Source: Gammaproteobacteria bacterium
GTDB lineage: Bacteria; Pseudomonadota; Gammaproteobacteria; GRL18
Reading direction: 5' to 3'
NCBI GenBank assembly: GCA_016744395.1
Contig: JADGEK010000025.1
Location: 1 to 42,774 of the forward strand
DNA: 42,774 bases
The notes below the pieces were generated by a model, which was not told where the DNA came from, did no database searches, and worked only from the letters and a program-made list of their open reading frames with translations. Numbering within the stretch: the stretch's first letter is position 1; the number at the start of each line of letters is the position of its first letter. Shown one piece after another: positions 24,550 to 32,759 of the stretch. Made by a program: the position numbers and the translations under genes.

Positions 24550-24719
24550 TTCCGCCGGGTTTATTCAAGTCAGTAATGGGTATTCAATAGCTGTTCCAGA
24601 GTCGTGACATTCTCACTTAAGATCCGTATCGGCAATAAACATTCAGGTACAAGTATTGAGTTATAGTTTAGCATATTGTTCGTGACTATTTGATGATGAA
24701 ATCTAAAATAAATTTAAGA

Positions 24720-24986
24720 TCAATCTTCATCAAAGCGTCGATTGATGAGTATTTCAAGGGCAGAAAAAGCTTCTTTCTCATCGTCCCCATCAATCACTAA
24801 AGTAATATCTGTTCCTTTACATGCTGCAAGCATCATAACACTCATAATACTTTTACCATTGGCCGTTTTACACGCTGTTTTAAGCTCAACTTTAGACTTA
24901 AAGCTACTGGCCAGAGTAACAAGCTTGGCTGCAGCTCGAGCATGTAAGCCCAGTTTATTGGTTATGGTCAATGTTTGTTCAATCAT
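24720..24986 (-). CDS. ptsH: Phosphocarrier HPr/NPr
   Basis: An 88-residue HPr-family phosphocarrier. The phosphorylated histidine is His15 in NKLGLHARAAAKLV. The regulatory serine is at residue 46 in ANGKSIMSVMMLA, the site that HPr kinase uses in other bacteria. Both sites are intact, which fits the presence of an HprK-type kinase gene at 26466. The protein ends in an acidic tail (RRFDED). It is co-directional with the EIIA-Man gene (75-bp gap) and with mgtE. Enzyme I, which would phosphorylate His15, is not encoded here. It could function as HPr or as NPr feeding PtsN; the name ptsH is used for family. Confidence 0.92.
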   Translation of the reverse strand: MIEQTLTITNKLGLHARAAAKLVTLASSFKSKVELKTACKTANGKSIMSVMMLAACKGTDITLVIDGDDEKEAFSALEILINRRFDED

Positions 24987-25061
24987 TATTTACTATTTTT
25001 CAGCTAAGAACTAAAGCTCTTCTTGTTAAAGTCTGTTTTTCATCAACGAGCAATGAGAATA

Positions 25062-25475
25062 CTATTGGCAGCAATTTGCTTCATGGACAATGAAGATGCT
25101 GTCACTTGCAGTAGAGCAGGCCTTTTGAGCTAATTCAGATAAGCCCAGATAGGCATAATTCATAATTCGAACCAGCATCGGTAAATTAATTCCAGTAATA
25201 ATCATTCGTTGCTTGCTGCTTGTATGCTGAGTTAATTTTACTGCAATGTTGCTGGGTGTTGAACCGTAGATGTCAGTGACTATGAGCAGTTCATCACTTT
25301 CTTCAAGCGTTTCACACAGCTTAACCGCTTGTGCATAGCCTTGTTCAATATCCATTTCAGAGGTGATTTTAAGGTTGATACAAACAAGAGGGGAAATTCC
25401 CATCATATTGGTTGCAGTACTTAGAAGACTGCTGCCTATGTCATCGTGGGTAATGAGTAGCAGTGTGACACTCAT
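25062..25475 (-). CDS. Mannose-family PTS EIIA component (regulatory type)
   Basis: A 137-residue EIIA of the mannose/DhaM superfamily. The phospho-acceptor is His10 in LLLITHDDIGSSLLSTATNMMG. The second conserved segment, LLIVTDIYGSTPSNIAVKLTQ, carries the Asp that pairs with it, and LPMLVRIMNYA follows. No EIIB, IIC or IID sugar-transport partner is present, so this is likely a regulatory phospho-acceptor downstream of HPr rather than part of a sugar importer, as proposed for similar PTS remnants in other proteobacteria. It sits 130 bp after rapZ on the same strand. Confidence 0.88.
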   Translation of the reverse strand: MSVTLLLITHDDIGSSLLSTATNMMGISPLVCINLKITSEMDIEQGYAQAVKLCETLEESDELLIVTDIYGSTPSNIAVKLTQHTSSKQRMIITGINLPMLVRIMNYAYLGLSELAQKACSTASDSIFIVHEANCCQ

Positions 25476-25605
25476 GTCATCATGCCTTTAAAAAAAATGA
25501 AAGATGCGAAGATTATAAGCTGAAAAATTTTGCTTTAATAGGGGACAAAAGGGATATATGCCATAATCTTTGATAAAAAATCATTTGACTCTATAGAGCA
25601 AGTGT

Positions 25606-26466
25606 TTAGTCCAGTTCTTTGTGCCTTGCAATGACAGAATCTCGTTGCTGTTTAAAGTAGTGGGCAAGTCTTTCGACCATATAAACTGAGCGATGCTGTC
25701 CTCCTGTACAACCAATTGCAATGGTCAGGTAATTACGGTTATTGTCTTCAAAGCATGGAAGCCATTTCTCAACATATTGCTGAATGTCTTCAAACATGAC
25801 ATCGCAACTGTCCTGTTGATCTAAAAAGTCAACAACGGGCTTATCTTTCCCTGTTAAGGGTCTGAGCGCTGTTTCCCAATGAGGATTTGGGAGGCAACGC
25901 ATATCAAACATCATATCCATATCACTGGGTAAACCGTGCTTAAAACCAAAAGATAAAAATTGCAGAGCCATGACGGGCTGGTTATTCAGAATAATTAAGT
26001 TCTTTATTTTATCTCTGAGTTGATGGACATTGGTATTGGAGGTATCAATTTGGTCATTGGATTCATTTTGAATCATATCAAGAACAAGACGTTCCCTGTC
26101 TATGGCTTCTTCTAGTGAGGTTTGATCATTGCTAAGAGGGTGTTTTCTACGGGTTTCACTAAAGCGTTTGAGTAGAACGTCTGTTTGGGCATAGAGAAAT
26201 AGAACATGACAACTAATATCATTATCATTGTTACTAATTTGTTGAATGATGTTGTGAAACTCTGAAAAGTTACTGCCTACGGTTCGGGCATCAATTCCAA
26301 TTGCCACATTCTCCAAATAGAGTCTGTCTTTAAGGCTTTTTTCAACCAGCTCAGACAAGAGTTCCAGAGGTAAATTATCAATACAATAGTAGTCTAAATC
26401 TTCAAGCACTTGCAAGGCAATCGTTTTACCCGAACCTGATAGGCCACTGACAATTTGTAATATCAT
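25606..26466 (-). CDS. rapZ: RapZ/YvcJ-family nucleotide-binding RNase adapter
   Basis: A 286-residue RapZ. Walker A is GLSGSGKT (residues 8-15) and the Walker B-like GIDART lies near 60. The C-terminal domain contains HGLPSDMDMMFDMRCLPNPHW and the highly conserved IGCTGGQHRSVYMVERLA. In E. coli RapZ directs RNase E to the GlmZ small RNA, controlling GlmS and so amino-sugar supply for the envelope. Whether that circuit exists in this organism is not known; the GTPase/ATPase family is wider than that role. Its ATG overlaps the hprK stop by one base (TAATG), so the two are coupled. Confidence 0.95.
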   Translation of the reverse strand: MILQIVSGLSGSGKTIALQVLEDLDYYCIDNLPLELLSELVEKSLKDRLYLENVAIGIDARTVGSNFSEFHNIIQQISNNDNDISCHVLFLYAQTDVLLKRFSETRRKHPLSNDQTSLEEAIDRERLVLDMIQNESNDQIDTSNTNVHQLRDKIKNLIILNNQPVMALQFLSFGFKHGLPSDMDMMFDMRCLPNPHWETALRPLTGKDKPVVDFLDQQDSCDVMFEDIQQYVEKWLPCFEDNNRNYLTIAIGCTGGQHRSVYMVERLAHYFKQQRDSVIARHKELD

Positions 26467-26984
26467 TATTGTTGTTTCATCTTATTGTAAATGGTGAATT
26501 GTTTAACTGCTGTTTTTATCAACAATGGAATGTTCCTATTGGGATATAAGTGTAAGCGAATACCAGAAATTGTCCAGTGCTGATATTGCCAGTTTTGATA
26601 GTTGGGTGATAGTAATTGCTGGGGTGTTTGTTGAGTGGTGACTGCAAGCATAGTATCTGTAGCAACTAGCTCAATAATAAAATCAATGCTGTGATTGTCT
26701 TTGAATGAAGCAGGACTTATCAGTTCTGAAATGTTAATAATACCAAGATCATGAATATGCATTAATCCGTAAAAGCTTTTAGGACAACTGCCTGATAGTT
26801 TCTCATGATGGAGATCAGTCTTAAAGTTTGGGGCATCATCACAAATTAAACAAGCTCCTTGGTCAATCAATTGTAAAGCAATTTCAGATTTGCCAACACC
26901 ACTGTGGCCAATGAGATAAACACCAATGCCATCAAGTTCAAGTAATGTACCATGTGCTGGGAGTGTCGGGCCTGGAGTATTCAA
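26466..26984 (-). CDS. hprK: Short HPr kinase/phosphorylase-like protein (catalytic domain only)
   Basis: A 172-residue protein equal to the C-terminal kinase domain of HprK. The P-loop is GHSGVGKSE (26-34), followed by an acidic CLICDDAP segment like the family's capping strand, then an HIHDLGIINI segment near 75-85 that corresponds to the R.lleirGlGiInv region. Full HprK proteins (about 310 residues) have an extra N-terminal domain missing here; short forms of this kind are known in alphaproteobacteria and several gammaproteobacteria. It may phosphorylate Ser46 of the HPr encoded at 24720. The segment after the P-loop is less conserved than in firmicutes, so catalysis is not assured. It lies between ptsN (52-bp gap) and rapZ. 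Confidence 0.85.
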   Translation of the reverse strand: MNTPGPTLPAHGTLLELDGIGVYLIGHSGVGKSEIALQLIDQGACLICDDAPNFKTDLHHEKLSGSCPKSFYGLMHIHDLGIINISELISPASFKDNHSIDFIIELVATDTMLAVTTQQTPQQLLSPNYQNWQYQHWTISGIRLHLYPNRNIPLLIKTAVKQFTIYNKMKQQ

Positions 26985-27036
26985 TCGAATGATGTTTTAG
27001 ACATAATTGTCTGCTGGTGTGTTTGAGTCATCCGTA

Positions 27037-27486
27037 TTAAATGTTGATCATAAGATTGTAAACGCTTTCAGGGGAAGTGGCATTTTCTAACTTTTGCCGG
27101 TTATTGGCCTCACGAAAAAATTCGGCAAGTTTGGCAAGTATTTGTAAATGCTCTTCTGTTGAATGGTCTGGGATAAGGAGAGCAAAAAGAAGAGTTACAG
27201 GTTCTCTGTCAATGGCATCATAGTCAATTCCTTTGGATAAGCTGATAAAAATTCCAATGGTATCGGTACATTCAGTCAGTCGGCCATGGGGTAATGCAAC
27301 ACCATGACCGATGCCTGTGCTGCCAAGACGTTCACGTTCAACCAGTGTTTCAAAAATTTTGTTGGTATTGTATTCTGGATAATTGTCAGTGATTATCTGG
27401 CTAATTGCTTCGAGTGCCTTTTTTTTACTGCTGGCACTACTGTTCAATTGAATCTGATCAATTTTGATAAGATTGCTAAATTTCAT
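27037..27486 (-). CDS. ptsN: PTS EIIA-Ntr protein PtsN
   Basis: A 149-residue EIIA of the fructose/nitrogen class. The phosphorylated histidine is His67 in GIGHGVALPHGRL, matching His73 of E. coli PtsN. Other family marks are the ERERLGSTGIG loop and LLFALLIPDHSTEEHLQILAKLAEFF. PtsN is a phosphorylation-dependent regulator of potassium transport, nitrogen responses and sigma-54 related traits rather than a sugar carrier. Its place after rpoN and hpf is the standard proteobacterial order. A 73-bp imperfect inverted repeat lies between the hpf stop and this gene, which could modulate how much transcript reaches it. Confidence 0.95.
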   Translation of the reverse strand: MKFSNLIKIDQIQLNSSASSKKKALEAISQIITDNYPEYNTNKIFETLVERERLGSTGIGHGVALPHGRLTECTDTIGIFISLSKGIDYDAIDREPVTLLFALLIPDHSTEEHLQILAKLAEFFREANNRQKLENATSPESVYNLMINI

Positions 27487-27596
27487 GATTTTTTATATTG
27501 CTAAAGTGTGATTATAAATAAATGTATAATGAGTCTATCTGATTAGGGTACCAGAATATCGGATGCTGAGTCTATTATTCTTAATATCTTTCAAAG

Positions 27597-27669
27597 TATA
27601 ACGGCTATAAACGACAGCCCTGAGCTGGAAATGTTCAGTCCAGGGCTATTACGAACTATAGTCGTTATA
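27597..27669. repeat. Compound inverted repeat at the hpf-ptsN junction
   Basis: TATAACGGCTATA (27597-27609) is complementary at 12 of 13 positions to 27657-27669. Inside it AGCCCTG (27616-27622) pairs with CAGGGCT (27641-27647), and CTGGA/TCCAG offers an alternative inner pairing. The right arm covers the last bases of hpf. There is no T run, so an attenuator, processing site or repeat element is likelier than a plain terminator. Confidence 0.75.
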
Positions 27670-27988
27670 GGTCGTGTGATTTTAGACTGACTTCACCTCG
27701 GTGATGATCTGTCATTTTTTCTTTGTGCTTTTTCACTTGACGATCAAGTTTGTCAATGAGACTATCAATTGCTGAATACATATCTTCTTCAACGGCTTCA
27801 GCGAATACTTTATTTCCTTTTACCATCAGAGTCGCTTCTGCTTTCTGACGTTGTTTTTCGACACTTAAAATAACATGACTATTATTGACAATATCAAAAT
27901 GGCGCTCAACACGCTCCATTTTCTGATTAACATAATCACGCAGTGAATCAGTGATGTCTATATGATGTCCGGTTATATCTATTTGCAT
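27665..27988 (-). CDS. hpf: Ribosome hibernation-promoting factor HPF (short form)
   Basis: A 107-residue ribosome hibernation factor, slightly longer than the 95-residue E. coli protein and lacking the C-terminal dimerisation domain of long HPF. It has the expected start MQIDITGHHIDITDSLRDYVNQKMERVERHFD and the KQRQKAEATLMVKGNKVFAEAVEEDMYSAIDSLIDKLDRQVKKHKEK region with positive residues that contact the 30S subunit. AAGGAG sits eight bases before the ATG. It follows rpoN by 241 bp on the same strand, the usual context. It acts in stationary phase by pairing or silencing ribosomes. Confidence 0.95.
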   Translation of the reverse strand: MQIDITGHHIDITDSLRDYVNQKMERVERHFDIVNNSHVILSVEKQRQKAEATLMVKGNKVFAEAVEEDMYSAIDSLIDKLDRQVKKHKEKMTDHHRGEVSLKSHDL

Positions 27989-28229
27989 AAGATTAGCTCC
28001 TTGTTAACGATGATAAAACAGTGTTATTTTATCAATGAAATAAATCTGTTTTACCGGTTTTTAGTGTCTATTAAACCATTCATGAGTTTATTTTCAGAAA
28101 TGATTTTAAAGGCACTTATCCTGTATCGTGTTTTACAAATCGTACGATATTGAAATTCATACTCTTTAGTAAAGCACCTGTTCTTTAAATGGGTTTTTTA
28201 ACCCTGTCTTTAAGCATTTTGTTGCAGGC

Positions 28230-29795
28230 TTAGACAATATTTTTTCTCTCATTAGAGGGTGGTATGGACATAGACTCGCGGTATTTAGCCACAGTTCTCC
28301 GCGCCACCTTATAATTTTGATCTGCCAGCATGCCAGAAATTTTATTATCGCTTAACGGCTTGCGAGCATTTTCTGCAGCAATAAATTTTTTAATAATTGC
28401 TCGAATCGCTGTTGCAGAAGCTTCACCACCACTGGCCGTTGTGACATGGCTGGAGAAGAAGTATTTTAATTCAAAAATGCCTTTAGGTGTATGCATGTAT
28501 TTTTGAGTGGTCACTCTGGATATTGTTGACTCATGCATTTCAACAACTTCAGCAACATCGGCCAGCACCAGTGCACGCATGTGCTCTTCACCGTATTCAA
28601 AAAAATCTCTTTGAAAATCAAGTATACAACGTGAAACCTTTAGTAAGGTATCATTGCGACTTTGCAGGCTTTTAATAAACCAGCGAGCTTCTTGTAAATG
28701 GTCTTTGACTGAATCAAGGTCACTGCTTTTTTTGGCCCCTTTCACTAACTTCAGATATTGTTCATTGATCTTAATATTAGGTGCTGTCTCGGCATTAAGT
28801 TCACAAGTCCATACACCTTTTATTTTTTTTACATAAACATCAGGGGTGACATAGTGAGGTCTGTCATCTGAAATGTGACTGCCAGGACGTGGGCTTAAGC
28901 TTTTAATCAGGGCGATGACTTGAGCTAATTTTATTTCGTCGAGTTTCATTCGACGTTTTAAAGTGGCAAAATCTCGATTAGCCAGTATTTTTAAATGTCT
29001 GGTCACTAAAATTTTAGCTTCACTTAGCCACTGTGTCTCATTATCGAGCGCTCTTAACTGCAGTAACAGGTTTTCTTGTAAGTCTCTGGCACCAACCCCA
29101 GGAGGATCAAAACTTTGAATGCGGTGAAGTACTGCTTCAATCTCTTCGGCTTCAACTTCATCTTCATGGCTGAAGTTTTGCAATAAATCTTCAATGGTTT
29201 GAGTCAGATAACCGCTGTCATCGATGCCATCAATAATCGCTTCGGCGATCATTCTATCGATATCACTGAAGTGAGTCATTTCCATTTGCCAGATGAGATG
29301 TTCGCTCAAACTGTCTTCAGTTTTTCCATTGTTTTCAAATAGGTTGCTGTCATCACCACTCCATGAGTTTGTGATGCTTTGACCTGCAGTATAGCTACTG
29401 CCTGGATCATATACGTCATCCCAACTCGAATCAGTTGAAAGTTCGCTGGGTATGTCATTTTGATTATTTTCAAAATCAACGCTGTCAGAACTGGCTTCTT
29501 TTGTAAAATCATCACCAGAACTCTGGCTATCTGAGCTTTTCTCTGGAGAATTATTAAGAGTGGAATGTTCGGTGTCAGAGAGTTTCTTTTCTGAAAGGTC
29601 GCTATCTGGGGTGCTGGTATCAGATGAGTTGTTTGAATGGTCTTCATCGACTTCGAGCATTACATTGCTATCCAAAGCTTCTTGGATCTCTTGCTGGAGA
29701 TCTAAACTGGACAATTGCAACAGTTTTATTGCCTGTTGCAATTGAGGCGTCATTGTAAGTTGTTGGCCTAAGCGAAGTTGAAGCGATTGTTTCAT
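28230..29795 (-). CDS. rpoN: RNA polymerase sigma-54 factor RpoN
   Basis: A 521-residue sigma-54. Region I is the glutamine/leucine-rich activator-interaction segment (residues 1-50, MKQSLQLRLGQQLTMTPQLQQAIKLLQ). Region II is an acidic, serine-rich linker of low complexity (about 50-150) longer than in E. coli (477 residues in total), which explains the extra length. The core-binding domain follows (FDPPGVGARDLQENLLLQL), then the helix-turn-helix VVEMHESTISRVTTQKYMHTPKGIFELKYFF, and the RpoN box ARRTVAKYRE at 498-507. Sigma-54 transcribes nitrogen, motility and stress genes with AAA+ activators. It is 224 bp after lptB, so it may have its own promoter. Confidence 0.97.
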   Translation of the reverse strand: MKQSLQLRLGQQLTMTPQLQQAIKLLQLSSLDLQQEIQEALDSNVMLEVDEDHSNNSSDTSTPDSDLSEKKLSDTEHSTLNNSPEKSSDSQSSGDDFTKEASSDSVDFENNQNDIPSELSTDSSWDDVYDPGSSYTAGQSITNSWSGDDSNLFENNGKTEDSLSEHLIWQMEMTHFSDIDRMIAEAIIDGIDDSGYLTQTIEDLLQNFSHEDEVEAEEIEAVLHRIQSFDPPGVGARDLQENLLLQLRALDNETQWLSEAKILVTRHLKILANRDFATLKRRMKLDEIKLAQVIALIKSLSPRPGSHISDDRPHYVTPDVYVKKIKGVWTCELNAETAPNIKINEQYLKLVKGAKKSSDLDSVKDHLQEARWFIKSLQSRNDTLLKVSRCILDFQRDFFEYGEEHMRALVLADVAEVVEMHESTISRVTTQKYMHTPKGIFELKYFFSSHVTTASGGEASATAIRAIIKKFIAAENARKPLSDNKISGMLADQNYKVARRTVAKYRESMSIPPSNERKNIV

Positions 29796-30019
29796 AAACT
29801 AAATAATTACTGCCTGTATTAAAATCTCATTTAAGCTTTAAATGAATAAGTATAATCCATACCGTTGAAAATAAGCTGTCCTTGATTTAATAGTAGCGCA
29901 AATTGTATGCCATTGCAGTTGATACGGATCAAAAAAGTAAACTATTTTAAGAAGAAAAAAATTTTACATTAAATATCAATGGGTTGAAAGTGGTGTGGTT
30001 TGATAAAAAGTGGGATTTA

Positions 30020-30757
30020 TTAAATTTTGAAGTTATTTCCCAGGTATACTTCTCGAACCCGCTCATTCTTAAGTAAGTGTTCAGGGGTGCCTTTGGCTAT
30101 CACACTGCCGTCATTCATAATGTAGGCTCTACGACATACACTTAAAGTTTCCCTGACATTATGATCGGTAATGAGAACGCCAATATTTTTCTCAGTCAGT
30201 TGAAATATAATGGACTGGATATCACTGACAGAAATGGGATCAACTCCAGCGAAAGGTTCATCGAGTAAAATAAAATCAGGCTCCATAGACAAAGTTCGGG
30301 CAATTTCTACTCGGCGTCGCTCACCACCAGAGAGGCTGATACCTTCAGACTTTCGAATATGGGTAATGTTCAATTCATTTAAGAGTTGCTCCAGATGATC
30401 TTTTCTATCGGTTCGGTTTAGATCACTTCGTGTTTGAAGTATGGCCATAATATTGTCTTCCACACTCAGTTTTCTAAAGACGGATGCTTCCTGAGGAAGA
30501 TAGCCAATGCCTTGTTTGGCTCTTTTATGGATAGGTAAATGCGTCATATCCTGACCGCGACAAGTAATTTTACCACTATCAGCCTTGATTAAGCCGACTA
30601 CCATATAAAAACTGGTTGTTTTACCCGCGCCATTTGGCCCTAAAAGTCCCACTACTTCACCTTTTTGCACGGCGAATGAAACATCATTGACCACCTTACG
30701 TGATTTGAAGGTCTTATTGAGATTTTCAGCGCGTAATTCTATGAGTTGACTAGACAT
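30020..30757 (-). CDS. lptB: Lipopolysaccharide export ATPase LptB
   Basis: A 245-residue ABC ATPase that powers LptFG extraction of LPS from the inner membrane. Walker A is at 40-48 (GPNGAGKTT), the signature is [15 protein letters not shown], and Walker B is [13 protein letters not shown], followed by the switch histidine in [10 protein letters not shown]. The protein ends in the LptB-typical [10 protein letters not shown](K) tail. lptA stops two bases before the ATG, so translation is coupled. LptF, LptG, LptD and LptE are not in the window. Confidence 0.97.
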   Translation of the reverse strand: MSSQLIELRAENLNKTFKSRKVVNDVSFAVQKGEVVGLLGPNGAGKTTSFYMVVGLIKADSGKITCRGQDMTHLPIHKRAKQGIGYLPQEASVFRKLSVEDNIMAILQTRSDLNRTDRKDHLEQLLNELNITHIRKSEGISLSGGERRRVEIARTLSMEPDFILLDEPFAGVDPISVSDIQSIIFQLTEKNIGVLITDHNVRETLSVCRRAYIMNDGSVIAKGTPEHLLKNERVREVYLGNNFKI

Positions 30758-30759
30758 GT

Positions 30760-31338
30760 TTACTTATTATTACTCTTGGGTTGAATGACTACTTTCACTC
30801 GGCTACCACTGGATGCGGGCTGGCCATTTTTGTTTTTTACACTGGAGGCAACAACCGTTTCCTTTTTTGTGTCATAGATGATTTTATCGCCACTGAATGT
30901 GTCACCAGCCTGCCAGACATAGGCTTTTTTGAGTAAGTGGATCTTATCTTTGTTAAGAAAATAGATCATTGTTTTTGAGCGAGCACGAAAATCTTTGTCT
31001 TTCCCTTCAGGGCGTTGTTTAAATGTAGCGAGTTTTTTATCTGTACCGACAGCAATTGCTTTCTCAAGCTCTTTATTTTTGTCATTATATAAGGTCAGCT
31101 TGGCCGATTTTATGACCATGCTTCCCTGAGTTAAAATGACGTTACCTGTGTAAATACTGATGCCTTTGAGATCATCAATATCAGCCGCATCAGCTTCCAG
31201 ATTAATGGGTTGGTCTCGATCGGAGGAGAGCGCCATTGAGTTGAGCGGAAAGAGCAGTAAACTCAGAGATAGTATTGAAAGAGATAAAATACATCTCTGG
31301 TTTAAAAATCGAGCTCTGGAAAAATAGTCAAACTTCAT
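30760..31338 (-). CDS. lptA: Lipopolysaccharide transport periplasmic protein LptA
   Basis: A 192-residue LptA, the periplasmic bridge that carries LPS between LptC and LptD. The start at 31338 ([15 protein letters not shown]) gives a typical signal peptide ([24 protein letters not shown]) and has GGAG upstream; a frame from 31362 would add eight residues without a ribosome site. The mature beta-jellyroll begins [43 protein letters not shown], the OstA-N pattern. It lies between lptC (51-bp gap) and lptB (2-bp gap). Confidence 0.95.
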   Translation of the reverse strand: MKFDYFSRARFLNQRCILSLSILSLSLLLFPLNSMALSSDRDQPINLEADAADIDDLKGISIYTGNVILTQGSMVIKSAKLTLYNDKNKELEKAIAVGTDKKLATFKQRPEGKDKDFRARSKTMIYFLNKDKIHLLKKAYVWQAGDTFSGDKIIYDTKKETVVASSVKNKNGQPASSGSRVKVVIQPKSNNK

Positions 31339-31389
31339 TGTTAGAGATACTCCGTAATTCATACTTTAATTGATGTCTCATTGCTAAAC

Positions 31390-31986
31390 TTATTCATTGT
31401 TCTTTTTTTTGACTGGAATGTGTCTACCCTTGACATTATTGAGCAAGTAATAATGCTCTGTGTCTAAGTAAGCTTTCATACCAACGCCTGTTGCAATGGT
31501 TGATGCTGTGGTAATTTTGACTGCTTTGTCGGTTTCTGCAAAATCTCTGTTGGGCCAGACAGTTAGTTCGGGTGTTTCTAATTGAGAAAACTTGTTATCC
31601 AGAGATTTCTCGCGTTTAATGACAGTATGACCCTTTAAAAAGACACGAGTTCCTTCTTTGTTTATCCAACCATGATCCGCTGTTACGTAAACAGGCAAAC
31701 CTTTTTCTCGAAACAAGGTAATTCTGGGGTTAATAATTTCAGAATCTTCTTCATCAGGATAATGAAATAGTTGATCACCAATGATTTTACTTTTTGGTAA
31801 ACCAGTTTCTCCAAAGCTGATAATGTCTGCACCATTAAAAAAGGTGTTAGCTACTTTTTGCTGAACATTTTGTTCTGGGAAAGTGATCTGTCTCTGCTCA
31901 TAGGTTGTTTGTGTAAGAACATACCAGGAGATGAAAATTGAAAAGACCGGAATGCTCAAAAGCAATGCAAAAAGTTTTTTATCCAT
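31390..31986 (-). CDS. lptC: Lipopolysaccharide export protein LptC
   Basis: A 198-residue bitopic protein: an N-terminal membrane helix (LFALLLSIPVFSIFISWYVL, residues 4-23) and a periplasmic beta-jellyroll with ISFGETGLPKSKIIGDQLFHYPDEEDSEIINPRITLF. Its pattern and place between kdsC and lptA identify it as LptC, which anchors the LPS bridge to LptBFG. It ends in KVKGRHIPVKKKNNE-like basic sequence. There are 51 bases between kdsC (stop 32038) and this ATG. Confidence 0.93.
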   Translation of the reverse strand: MDKKLFALLLSIPVFSIFISWYVLTQTTYEQRQITFPEQNVQQKVANTFFNGADIISFGETGLPKSKIIGDQLFHYPDEEDSEIINPRITLFREKGLPVYVTADHGWINKEGTRVFLKGHTVIKREKSLDNKFSQLETPELTVWPNRDFAETDKAVKITTASTIATGVGMKAYLDTEHYYLLNNVKGRHIPVKKKNNE

Positions 31987-32037
31987 ATTAAATTCTATTC
32001 TCGGACTGGCTCATGGAGCAATGAATCTCTTGCAAAG

Positions 32038-32574
32038 TTAGAGGTAAACTGAAAACTGATCTTCAAGTGTTCCCTGGGACTCCATTAATAGCTCACAAAT
32101 ATCTCGAACAGCACCATGCCCACCATTATGCCGGGTTGTCCAATCGGCCAATTGCTTAACGCGCTCATGAGAATCTGCCACAGCGATAGAAAGCCCCACT
32201 TTTTTCATCACAGGTAAATCAACGAGATCGTCTCCAGCATAAGCAATTTGTTCCGGGCTCAAATTGAGTTGTTGACAAATTTCTTCAAAAGCTTGTACTT
32301 TACTCAGTTGTCCCTGAAAAACTAAGTCTATATTAAGATTTTTCATACGGTGTGCGACCACATCAGAGGTTCTGGCGGTGATGATTGCCAAAGGAATACC
32401 AGAACGTTGCAGCATCATGATTCCCAAGCCATCTCGGGAATGAAAAGCTTTATATTCCATGCCGTTGTCTCCAAAAAACAGACTGCCATCGGTCATGACA
32501 CCATCCACATCACATATTAATAACTTGATGGCCCTGGCTTTGTTATAAACTGATTCAGTGCTTATTGTCGGCAT
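32038..32574 (-). CDS. kdsC: 3-deoxy-D-manno-octulosonate 8-phosphate phosphatase KdsC
   Basis: A 178-residue haloacid dehalogenase phosphatase that converts Kdo-8-phosphate to Kdo for LPS inner core. The catalytic aspartates are Asp22 and Asp24 in LLICDVDGVMTDGSLFF; the Mg-binding end of the family motif is AYAGDDLVDLPVMKKVG. No cap domain is inserted, as expected for the tetrameric KdsC subclass. The arabinose-phosphate isomerase gene kdsD, usually adjacent, is not present: only 185 bp separates kdsC from the antiporter gene. Confidence 0.95.
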   Translation of the reverse strand: MPTISTESVYNKARAIKLLICDVDGVMTDGSLFFGDNGMEYKAFHSRDGLGIMMLQRSGIPLAIITARTSDVVAHRMKNLNIDLVFQGQLSKVQAFEEICQQLNLSPEQIAYAGDDLVDLPVMKKVGLSIAVADSHERVKQLADWTTRHNGGHGAVRDICELLMESQGTLEDQFSVYL

Positions 32575-32759
32575 GTTTAATATGGAATCCTTTTTTTCAC
32601 TTCTTTTTTCTAACTAACAAAAAATTTAGTAACCATAATATTAGAGATTTTATGTTATTAAAATAATGGACGCTAAATTTTTTTGGCTAAGGGCTTTTTA
32701 GGCACTTGAAAAATGACTTTAACACTGGCCTCTAACAGAACGTCTAATTGAGATTTCAA

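Noticed and set aside
24550..24719. Possible ptsI remnant between ptsH and mgtE
   Set aside because: No Enzyme I-like residues could be read in the three reverse frames of this 170-bp gap.
28191..28205. GGGTT/AACCC hairpin after rpoN
   Set aside because: The stem is only about six pairs with a T-only loop; too weak to call a terminator.
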